The position numbers were made by a program, and so were the translations under genes. The notes beneath the pieces were generated by a model. It ran no database searches. It was not told the origin of the DNA and was given only the letters and a program-made list of their open reading frames with translations. Shown piece after piece: positions 36,779 through 44,459 of a stretch of 64,000 bases of DNA; position 1 is the stretch's first letter; each line of letters starts with the position of its first letter. Source of the stretch: Castellaniella hirudinis_A (lineage in GTDB: Bacteria; Pseudomonadota; Gammaproteobacteria; Burkholderiales; Burkholderiaceae_B); the NCBI RefSeq assembly GCF_047468865.1, contig NZ_JBLGTV010000001.1, forward strand, positions 1-64,000, in the 5' to 3' direction.

Positions 36779-39700
36779 ATGGCAACGGATTTTGAAACGC
36801 AGCAGGATGAGAGCCCCCCTTTGGTTTCCATAGTGATTCCAACTTTTCGGGGGAAGTATCTTCGAGCCACGCTTGACAGCTTGCTGGCCCAGGACTTTCT
36901 GGATTACGAGGTGGTGATCGGCGATGATTGCCTAACGGATGATGTTCGGGTTGTTGTTGATGATTTTATTAAAGTCAATAATATAAAAAATTTTAGATAT
37001 TATAAGAATGAAAGAGTTCTTGGCGGCGGTTGGAACTTTGGACGCTGCATTTATAGAACGAGAGGGGTTTATATAAAACCGCTTTTTGATGATGATGTTC
37101 TATTGCCGGGATGCTTATCTAGATTCGTGCGTATCCTTCAGAATTACGAGGATGTTTCTGTTGTTAGCTCTCGTCGATTGTTGATAGATGAAAAAGATGA
37201 TCGTTTGCCTGAAAACATCGCTACAGTCGATTTTTTCGATCAGGATTCAATAATTCACGGAAAGGATCTTGCTTCCTTTTTTGGTGATATTGCTTTAAAT
37301 TTTGTTGGTGAGCCAAGTTCCATCATGATGCGCCGTAATAGCGTATATGATTGGTGCAGCAATTTATTTTACTTGGGGGGGTTGCATATAGAGTGGGTTG
37401 GTGATTTGGCCATGGTGGTCAAGTTATTACGCCAGGGCAACCTCGCTCTGTTGGATACGCCTTATTCCGCATTTCGTGTTTCCAAAGAGCAATTCAGCCA
37501 GCAAGGACGCGATCAGCCTGGCATCGGTGAAAAAGGCCACAATGATTTCAGACGCATGATTCGTGAATTGGGTTGGTATCGAGCCAAAGATAACCACCTG
37601 GTTCGTGTCAAGCCTCTGAACAATCCACGCCAAGGCTTTGCACCTCTCGATTTAGCAGAACGCATCCGTACTCGACAAGCAGTCTTGTTGCGTTCTTTAA
37701 ATCCAGAAACCGAATCCTGGTCCGTCCCCGACTGGATCGCCGAGCGCACCCCTTCCGCCGCCCGCGTCCTGGCCATTCAGACCATGCTGCGGGCCAATCC
37801 CGATGTGGGCACCCTGGGCGTGGCCGTTGTCGTCCCGGATGCCCGGGATCTTCAGCCGCTGGCCGATACCCTGGAAAGCCTGGGTGTCCAGCACCGTCCT
37901 GTGGATGGCGTCTGGCTGATTGGTGACGATATCCCCGCTGTGGCGGCCGGCGATGGCATTGAAATCGTGCAGGGCGAGGGCGGCTGGCCCAAGCGGCTGT
38001 CCGACCGCGTTGCCCGTGGGGGCGCCCCGGATTTCATCTGGATCGTGCATGCGGGCGACCGCCTGCTGCCGCAGGCCACGCTGTTGATGGGTGAATATCG
38101 CCTGCGCAGCCCCGACCCTCTGGTCTGGTATACGGACGAAGCCGCGCTGATCGACGGTGAGCCGGCCAACCCCATGCTGAAGCCCGATTTCAATGTGGAT
38201 CTACTGCGCAGCTACCCCTATGTGGGCCGCAGCCTGATCATCAGCACGGCGGCCGTGCAAGCGGCGGGCGGCCTGGACGATCGGCTGGATGACTTGGCGC
38301 CGGTGGATTTGCTTTGGCGTTTGGTGGAACAGGTCGGGCCGCCCGTGGTGGGGCATCTTCCCGAAGTCCTGCGGTATGGCGCGGTCGGCTTGTTGGATTG
38401 GGTGGAGTCCGCCCGGACGCAGGTCTGGGCGCCGGTGGCGGCGCAGGCCCATCTGACGCGGATGGGGTCGCAGGCGACGGTGGAAGCGACGCCGCATCCG
38501 GGGGTCTCCCGGGTCGCCTATCCCCTGGATTCGCAGCCGCTGGTGTCGATCGTCATCCCCACGCGCGACCAATTGCCGGTGCTGCGCGCCTGCATTGAAG
38601 GCTTGATGGCGCACACCACCTATCCGCATTATGAACTGTTGATTGTGGACAATGGCAGCCAGGAGGCGGGTGCGGTTGAATTCCTGGCCCAATTGGCCGC
38701 GATGGGCACAGCGCAAATCCGGGTGTTGCGCTGGCCCCAGGCTTTCGACTTTGCCGCCATGGGTAATTTTGCCGTACAGCAGGCGCGTGGCGAGGCCGTG
38801 CTGTTTTTGGACAACGATATCTGTTTTACCGATCAGACGCGGGCGGATTGGCTGCAGCGATTGCTGTCCCTGGCCTTGCGGCCGGAGGTGGGCGCGGCAG
38901 GCGCCCGGCTGGATCTGCCCGATGGCAAGGTGGATCAAAATGGCCTGGTGCTGGGCCTGAACGGCTGCGTGGGGGCGGCTTTCCATGGACAGCCGGCCGA
39001 CCGCCGCGGCTATATGAAACGCATGGTGGCGCAGCAGGATGTCAGCGCGCTGGGGGCGTCGTGCCTGATGATGCGACGCAGTGTGTTCCAGGAACTGGGC
39101 GGGTTCGATGCCCAGGATTTTCCAATTTACTATGCCGATACCGATCTGTGCCTGAAGGCGACCCAGGCGGGGTATCTGCTGGTCTTGGAGCCGGACACCG
39201 GCCTGCGGCATATCGGCGGGGCGACGCGCTTGTCCAGCAAGCAGTCCGGCGTTCGGGAAGCGCCGGACGCGGCGGATCGGGATCGCCTGTTTGCCCGCTG
39301 GCTGCCGCAGTTGGCCCGCGACCCGAACTATCATCCCGCCTTCGACAAGTTCTCGCCGGGCTTTGCCTTGAGCCGGGATGCATCGCGGATACAAGCGCCC
39401 TTGCCAGGGCGGCCGCTGCCGGTCGTGATGGCGATGCATGCGGACTGGGAGGGCTGCGGCCATTATCGTATTTTGCATCCTTTCCACGCACTGTCGGATG
39501 AATTGCGCCTGGATGGCAGCCTGAAGATCGGGAATTATTATTTCGGCGACGTCGCCAGGGTGCGGCCCGACGTCCTGGTGCTGCAGGGGGCGTGGATCGT
39601 GGACGGTATCCTGGAGGAAATCCGCCGCTACCGGGATCTGACTCAGGCCAAGGTCGTGCTGGAATTCGATGACTACCTGCCGAATATTCCCACCCGCAGC

Positions 39701-40417
39701 ATTTATCGCCAGCGCATGCCGCAAAGCGAAATTAAGAAAATGCGCCGGGCGATTGAGGAAGTGGATTGGCTGGTGGTGTCCACGCCCGTGCTGGCCGAGG
39801 AATATCGGGATTACCATGCCGATATCCGGGTGGCGCGCAACGGCCTGCCGCGTGCGATCTGGGGGGATTTGCAGTCTCGGCGGCGGGTGGGCCGCAAGCC
39901 GCGGGTAGGCTGGGCGGGGGGCATCAGCCATACGGGGGATTTGGCGGAAATCCGGTCTGTCGTGCAGGATTTGCAGGGCGAGGTCGAATGGGTGTTCATG
40001 GGGATGCAGCCTGAAGGCGTGGCTTGCGAGTATCACCCGGGGGTGGCGATTGACCAATACCCCGCAAAGCTGGCCAGCCTGAATCTGGACTTGGCCGTGG
40101 TGCCGCTGGAAATCAATCAATTCAATCGCTGCAAAAGCAATCTGCGGGTGCTTGAATTTGGCGCCTGCGGGGTGCCGATCATCGCAACGGATATCGACCC
40201 CTATCAGGGTGACCTGCCCATCACGCGGGTGCGCAATCGTCCGCGTGATTGGACTCAGGCGATCCGCAGCCATCTGGCTGATCTGGACGCCTTGGCCCGA
40301 CAGGGCGATGCCTTGCGCCATGCTGTCCTGGAAAACTGGATGCTGGAAGGCCGCTTTCTGGATCAGTGGGCGCATGCGTGGGGCGCTGCGATCGAGGATG
40401 CCGCGCCATCTGTTTAG
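36779..40417 (+). CDS. large multi-domain glycosyltransferase (GT2-like-GT2-GT4), mosaic
   Basis: This 1,212-residue protein begins with a GT2 domain (PLVSIVIPTFRGKYLRATLD, VVIGDDC) in an AT-rich stretch to about residue 300. A GC-rich remainder follows: a degenerate GT module (LGVAVVVPDARDLQPLADTL), a GT2 (PLVSIVIPTRDQLPVL, LFLDNDICFTDQ, LGGFDAQDFPIYYADTD) and a GT4-like C-terminus (MHADWEGCGHYRILHPF, VVLEFDDYLPNIPTRS). The GC-rich part is paralogous to the last 850 residues of the 20261-25855 protein. ATG 36779 has AAGGA upstream. Together with the GT9 gene and fliC downstream, it is a candidate flagellin glycosyltransferase. Confidence 0.72.
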   Translation: MATDFETQQDESPPLVSIVIPTFRGKYLRATLDSLLAQDFLDYEVVIGDDCLTDDVRVVVDDFIKVNNIKNFRYYKNERVLGGGWNFGRCIYRTRGVYIKPLFDDDVLLPGCLSRFVRILQNYEDVSVVSSRRLLIDEKDDRLPENIATVDFFDQDSIIHGKDLASFFGDIALNFVGEPSSIMMRRNSVYDWCSNLFYLGGLHIEWVGDLAMVVKLLRQGNLALLDTPYSAFRVSKEQFSQQGRDQPGIGEKGHNDFRRMIRELGWYRAKDNHLVRVKPLNNPRQGFAPLDLAERIRTRQAVLLRSLNPETESWSVPDWIAERTPSAARVLAIQTMLRANPDVGTLGVAVVVPDARDLQPLADTLESLGVQHRPVDGVWLIGDDIPAVAAGDGIEIVQGEGGWPKRLSDRVARGGAPDFIWIVHAGDRLLPQATLLMGEYRLRSPDPLVWYTDEAALIDGEPANPMLKPDFNVDLLRSYPYVGRSLIISTAAVQAAGGLDDRLDDLAPVDLLWRLVEQVGPPVVGHLPEVLRYGAVGLLDWVESARTQVWAPVAAQAHLTRMGSQATVEATPHPGVSRVAYPLDSQPLVSIVIPTRDQLPVLRACIEGLMAHTTYPHYELLIVDNGSQEAGAVEFLAQLAAMGTAQIRVLRWPQAFDFAAMGNFAVQQARGEAVLFLDNDICFTDQTRADWLQRLLSLALRPEVGAAGARLDLPDGKVDQNGLVLGLNGCVGAAFHGQPADRRGYMKRMVAQQDVSALGASCLMMRRSVFQELGGFDAQDFPIYYADTDLCLKATQAGYLLVLEPDTGLRHIGGATRLSSKQSGVREAPDAADRDRLFARWLPQLARDPNYHPAFDKFSPGFALSRDASRIQAPLPGRPLPVVMAMHADWEGCGHYRILHPFHALSDELRLDGSLKIGNYYFGDVARVRPDVLVLQGAWIVDGILEEIRRYRDLTQAKVVLEFDDYLPNIPTRSIYRQRMPQSEIKKMRRAIEEVDWLVVSTPVLAEEYRDYHADIRVARNGLPRAIWGDLQSRRRVGRKPRVGWAGGISHTGDLAEIRSVVQDLQGEVEWVFMGMQPEGVACEYHPGVAIDQYPAKLASLNLDLAVVPLEINQFNRCKSNLRVLEFGACGVPIIATDIDPYQGDLPITRVRNRPRDWTQAIRSHLADLDALARQGDALRHAVLENWMLEGRFLDQWAHAWGAAIEDAAPSV

Positions 40418-41424
40418 CCCAGGATGGCTTGCACTTTTTCCAGGATCTGTTGCGCGGGGATGTCCATGCAGGCGTAGTTTCGGCCTGCTGGGCAGCCGGT
40501 CTGACAGCAGTATTGGCAGTCTTCCGATTGGGCAATGGTGTATTCGGCTCCCAGGATATCGGGGTGCATGGCGCCCGGGATCATCAAGGACGGGCACCCG
40601 ACCAGCTTGGCAAGCCATTGGGTGGATGTCGGGACAGTGATGAGAAGATCTGTGGCCGCCAGCTGACCAAGGGTCGTTGCCATGGGCTGGCTGCCGTCAA
40701 ACCTGCTCCAGACATGGTAGCCTGCGGATTGCAGTATCCGCGTCAGTTGTTCTGCCTGTTTATAGTGTTTCAGCGCCGCGCTGCCTTGTGTGGAGAGCGC
40801 GATGATTTTTTTTCCCGCGACAGCCTGGCGTAATGACGGGTCGGGGCTGATCCGCAGGCGGATATCCACAGGCCAGGTGAAGCCGCAGCAGTGGTTTAAA
40901 TAGTATTCGGGGTAGTGGGCTGCGGTGTGCGGCTTTAGCCACCATGGCTGCTGCCAGTCCGACATCTTGGGGTAGGTGCTGCGCATGTAGCGCGTATTGG
41001 AAAAATACGAGGCATCGAGCTTGCCTGCACCCAAGGCGAGATTAAGGTCGCTTATCGACCGATCTAAATGATTGCCTTCGACGTTGAAACCGGCATCCTT
41101 GAGCACCTGTGCCAGGAAACAGGGCATAAACCAGGTGTCCAGGCAGATGATCCGGTCATATTGGCGCGACGCAATGAAGCGCGCAATGTTTGTGAAGCTT
41201 TCCATGGCGGGCGTCAGGTCGCGTGGCCACTGCTCGGGTGTAATGCCCAGGACGTCGGTGACGATGGGAACCAGATCCATGAGTTCGATCCCGGCATCGT
41301 AGGTCAGTACGTCGATGACGGTATCTGGCGCCGCTGCTCGGGACAGGCCTGAAACAGCCGGAATGAGGATTGACGCAACATCGCCCAGGCCAGCCAGGCG
41401 GGTGATCAGGAGCTTTTCTGGCAT
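40414..41424 (-). CDS. heptosyltransferase-like (GT9) glycosyltransferase
   Basis: This 336-residue GT9-fold protein begins KLLITRLAGLGDVASILIPA, the G-L-G-D start of the ADP-heptose transferase family. Later landmarks are KIIALSTQGSAALKHYK, YHVWSRFDG and ATDLLITVPTSTQWLAKLVG with CPSLMI. A cysteine-rich end (DCQYCCQTGCPAGRNYACMD) is notable and also occurs in GT9 relatives that glycosylate proteins. It lies between the giant glycosyltransferase (convergent, 4-bp overlap) and fliC (same strand, separated by a terminator). That position favours flagellin glycosylation over LPS core synthesis, although neither is proven. Confidence 0.68.
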   Translation of the reverse strand: MPEKLLITRLAGLGDVASILIPAVSGLSRAAAPDTVIDVLTYDAGIELMDLVPIVTDVLGITPEQWPRDLTPAMESFTNIARFIASRQYDRIICLDTWFMPCFLAQVLKDAGFNVEGNHLDRSISDLNLALGAGKLDASYFSNTRYMRSTYPKMSDWQQPWWLKPHTAAHYPEYYLNHCCGFTWPVDIRLRISPDPSLRQAVAGKKIIALSTQGSAALKHYKQAEQLTRILQSAGYHVWSRFDGSQPMATTLGQLAATDLLITVPTSTQWLAKLVGCPSLMIPGAMHPDILGAEYTIAQSEDCQYCCQTGCPAGRNYACMDIPAQQILEKVQAILG

Positions 41425-41460
41425 GATGGAAACCGGGCCCTGGATAGGTGGTGTGGCGTA

Positions 41461-41492
41461 AAAAAACCGTCGATGTGTATCGACGGTTTTTT
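41461..41492 (-). terminator. fliC terminator
   Basis: A perfect inverted repeat, aaaaaaccgtcgat ... atcgacggtttttt, lies 44 bases past the fliC stop. The stem ends in a U run on either strand. It should end fliC transcription and insulate the GT9 gene downstream. Confidence 0.85.
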
Positions 41493-41535
41493 GCCGGATG
41501 GGGTGGAACGGAGCCCACCCCTATGGCGGTGCCGC

Positions 41536-42411
41536 TTAACGCAGCAGGGACAGCATGGTTTGCGGCACCTGGTTGGCCTGTGCCAGCACGGCCGTACCGG
41601 CTTGCTGCAGGATTTGGGCGCGTGTCATGTTGGACACTTCCACCGCGTAGTCGGCGTCCTCGATGCGCGAACGCGAAGCCGACAGGTTGTTGATAGTGTT
41701 GTTCAGGTTGGCAATGGTGGATTCGAAGCGGTTCTGGACAGCACCCAGATCGCTGCGCATCTTGTCGACGCTCGCGATGGCCGCGTCGATTTCCTTCAGG
41801 GCGCCAGACACCACGCCTTGGGCAGCACCTGCGCCCGAAACGGCGGCAGAGCGCGTCAGGCCGGCTGAAGTGATGGACGTTGCTCCGCTCAACAGGGCGG
41901 AAACCTGGGCATCGGTGCCCTTGATGCTGATGGTCTGGTCGTCACGGGCGCCAACCTGGATGGCCAGGCCTTGGCCTGAACCGGAGGGGATGGAGCCATT
42001 CAGCACTTTCACGCCGTTGAATTCGCTTTGTTGGGCCACGCGGTCGATTTCGTCCAGGCGCTGCTTGATTTCAGCGTTGATGGAATCCAAGTCATCGTCG
42101 GAGTTCGTGCCGTTGTAGGCTTGCACGGCCAGTTGGCGGATGCGCTGCAAGTTGTTGTTGATTTCGTTCAGGGAGCCTTCCGTCGTCTGCGCGATGGAAA
42201 TACCGTCGTTGGCATTGCGGGCAGCCTGGGACAGGCCGGTGATCTGGGCCGTGAAACGGTTGGCGATGGCTTGGCCGGCGGCGTCGTCCTTGGCGCTGTT
42301 GATGCGCAGGCCGGAAGACAGGCGTTCGATCGAAGTACCCAGGGCGGACTGGGATTTGTTCAGGTTGTTCTGGGAGACCAGAGCAAGGTAGTTGGTGTTA
42401 ATGACAGCCAT
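41536..42411 (-). CDS. fliC: flagellin
   Basis: This 291-residue flagellin is short, with little variable region. The N-terminal D0/D1 part (MAVINTNYLALVSQNNLNKS, LSSGLRINSAKDDAAGQAIA) and the C-terminal D1/D0 part (LGAVQNRFESTIANLNN, SRIEDADYAVEVSNMTR, LSLLR end) are both intact. The central section is only about 100 residues, rich in Ser, Thr, Gly and Ala, and so a possible site for O-glycosylation. It is transcribed alone from the sigma-28 promoter at 42492-42518 with AGGAG before the start. Other flagellar genes are not in the window. Confidence 0.95.
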   Translation of the reverse strand: MAVINTNYLALVSQNNLNKSQSALGTSIERLSSGLRINSAKDDAAGQAIANRFTAQITGLSQAARNANDGISIAQTTEGSLNEINNNLQRIRQLAVQAYNGTNSDDDLDSINAEIKQRLDEIDRVAQQSEFNGVKVLNGSIPSGSGQGLAIQVGARDDQTISIKGTDAQVSALLSGATSITSAGLTRSAAVSGAGAAQGVVSGALKEIDAAIASVDKMRSDLGAVQNRFESTIANLNNTINNLSASRSRIEDADYAVEVSNMTRAQILQQAGTAVLAQANQVPQTMLSLLR

Positions 42412-42491
42412 GAGAGACTCCTAAGTAGTTTGGCGGAGATCCGCCCTTATTGCCCAGGATGACAAACCGAGTGACCTCCTGTTCTGACTCG

Positions 42492-42518
42492 TTAACGGAG
42501 GGGGGGCGGGGAACTTTA
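42492..42518 (-). promoter_or_regulatory. sigma-28 (FliA) promoter of fliC
   Basis: On the minus strand TAAAGTTC, 11 bases, then TCCGTTAA matches the sigma-28 consensus TAAAGTTT-N11-GCCGATAA at 13 of 16 positions. Transcription would begin about 70 bases before the fliC ATG. This places flagellin in the late flagellar class. Confidence 0.8.
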
Positions 42519-42589
42519 GGGTGGATGTGAAAAAAGGCCGCCCGGATTTTTTTCATGGTGCGCCGGCCCGCCGTGACCTTTGTGTCCGT

Positions 42590-42666
42590 CCGCATTTTTC
42601 CGGGCTGGCCGTTTGCCCGGGCGGTGTTCACAATGGGCTGCTCCTGTTCTGGATGCCCGCCATGAC
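42590..42666 (+). repeat. repeat upstream of Rpn-like gene, copy A
   Basis: The 77 bases before and including the Rpn-like start resemble 43950-44026: shared TTTTTCCGGG, GTTTGCC, GGGC, TTCACAATGG, CCTGTTnTGGATGCCCGCCATG. They look like the 5' ends of two members of one gene family. Confidence 0.65.
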
Positions 42667-43687
42667 CACCCGCCCCGTGAACGACTACGACAGCCCCTGG
42701 AAAGAGGCGCTGGAATTGTTCTTCCCGCAGGCCATCCAGCTGCTGGCCCCGGACTTATACGCGCTGGTCGATTGGGCAGCCCCGATTGAGTTCCTGGATA
42801 AGGAATTGCAGGCCATCCGGCATGCGGCGGTTCCATCCAAAGGCCGTCAAGTGGTGGACAAGCTGGTTAAGGTGCGGCTATTGTCGGGGCTCCCTGTGTA
42901 TTTGCAGGTGCACCTGGAAGTCCAGGGGCGGCTGGCCACCGAGGCGGATTTCCGGGCGTTTTCCTGACGCGTCTTCCAGTACCACACGCTGCTGCAGATC
43001 CGTGAAATGCGCCGGCAGGGTCTGGCGACCCCACCGCCCATCTACAGCCTGGGCATACTGATCGACCAGCCCGGCGCTGGGCAGGCGCCGGTCACGCAGC
43101 TGGCTTATCAGGATAAGTACCTGTCGCAAAAGACCGAATTCGTCTTCCCGGTTGTAGAATTAAGGCAATGGGCCAATCGGCTGGACGACCTGGATGCTCT
43201 GGCCCCGCACAACCCGTTTGCGGTGTTTGTGATGGCGCAAATCCAGGCGTCCCGCCACCCGGACAAGACCACGCGGTTGCGGCCTTTGGTCGATTTGGTG
43301 CGACGCTTGTACGGCTATGGCTACGACCGGGATCGAATTGGTCAACTGGTGCGTCTGGTGGAATGGGTGGTGCGCCTGCCCACCGATCTGGAAACCGATT
43401 ATTTGCAGGCTGCCCGGCAGCTGGAACAGGAGCATGAAATGAGCTACGTGACGATTGCCGAGCGGGTGTATACCCAGCAAGGGCTGAAGATGGGCATTGA
43501 GCAGGGGATTGAGCGGGGCATTGAGCAAGGCCAGGCCAATTTGTTGCTGCGCTTGGTCGAACGCCGCTTTGGCGCACAAGCCGACGACGTCCATGAAAAA
43601 ATCCGTTCGGCCAACAGCGCCCAGTTGGAAGCCTGGTCATTGAATTTTGTGGATGCCCAGGTCTTGGATGACGTGTTCAAGGATTAA
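42662..43687 (+). pseudogene. Rpn/PD-(D/E)XK transposase-like protein interrupted by an in-frame TGA
   Basis: From ATG 42662 the frame reads DYDSPWKEALELFFPQAIQL and LPVYLQVHLEVQGRLATEAD, as in the Rpn/DUF4351-type PD-(D/E)XK nuclease family. It then meets TGA at 42965-42967. The same frame continues RVFQYHTLLQIRE and runs to 43687 with IGILIDQP-like and helical parts, ending in an I-E-Q-G repeated segment (MGIEQGIERGIEQGQANLLL). So one nonsense codon splits an otherwise intact gene of about 340 residues. Sequencing error or a recent mutation are both possible. It sits in the intergenic space after fliC. Confidence 0.7.
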
Positions 43688-44302
43688 GGTGTGCCGCCGC
43701 GATTGCTTTAATGACAAGGCCCAACCCGGGCAAGAAAGCGGTACGCTCTTAGTACAACATCTTCTGAAGCAAAGCTGCAGGCTGGGGATGAAGCAAGCCC
43801 CACGGCCAGATGGCAAAGCAAATGGGATACTGGTTAAGCAGATTTAGATTCTTGCCTGAATGTCATACGGTTAAAGAGTAAGCCATTCGCTTAGGGGGAA
43901 TGGTCGTAACGCGCATACCAACACGACAATCCATGACATTTTTAGCCGTCAGGATTTTTCCGGGATAGTGGTTTGCCGGGCAGGCATTCACAATGGCTGC
44001 ACCCTGTTTTGGATGCCCGCCATGTTTCACCGCCGTCCGCGTCCGGCCCAGCCGCTGCCTGATCCATCTTCATCTTCGTCGTCGCTGTCATCGACTTCGC
44101 CATTGCTATCGTCACTGTCTGTGTGTTTCAGGTTGGGGCACACAGTCCCGTGTTTTGGGTATGTTAAAAAAATGCCCAAGGATTGCCAATTTGCTTGATG
44201 TGTCAAGGCGGAACAGAAAGAAATGTTCGCGCCGCCGCCGCACCACCTTCAAGAGCTTTCCACTGTTGCGCCACCACACCGGGCACTCTTGATCTAAATC
44301 AA
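43688..44302. other. non-coding stretch with repeat copy B
   Basis: These 615 bases between the Rpn-like pseudogene and the TonB-receptor regulatory region hold the copy B repeat and otherwise no convincing gene. Confidence 0.5.
43950..44026 (+). repeat. repeat upstream of Rpn-like gene, copy B
   Basis: This is a second copy of the 42590-42666 leader, ending at ATG 44022. After that ATG the similarity stops, and a 58-codon Ser-rich frame follows that I do not trust. It is likely the remnant of a deleted Rpn-like paralogue. It shows that the family multiplied here. Confidence 0.6.
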
Positions 44303-44321
44303 AACAATTATCATTATGATT
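44303..44321 (+). promoter_or_regulatory. Fur box
   Basis: AACAATTATCATTATGATT resembles the 19-bp Fur consensus GATAATGATAATCATTATC in its inverted-hexamer layout. It lies about 140 bases upstream of the TonB-receptor start, suggesting iron repression. Confidence 0.7.
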
Positions 44322-44459
44322 GATAAAAACACTATATTTCCATATAGTGGAGCTCGCGCCGGGCGAGCACACGCCGCCTCTCCCTTCTTTTACTGCCCCA
44401 CGAGCCATGACCGCACCCCGACATTCCTGTTGAGACTGACCTATACAGGAAACCAAAAA

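Noticed and set aside
38201..40618. An 805-codon open frame on the minus strand
   Set aside because: It is antisense to the GC-rich half of the giant glycosyltransferase and has no recognisable domain; GC-rich genes commonly leave long open frames on the other strand.
44022..44198. A 58-codon Ser-rich frame after repeat copy B
   Set aside because: It has low-complexity composition and no ribosome site beyond the copied leader, and it breaks off from the family at once.
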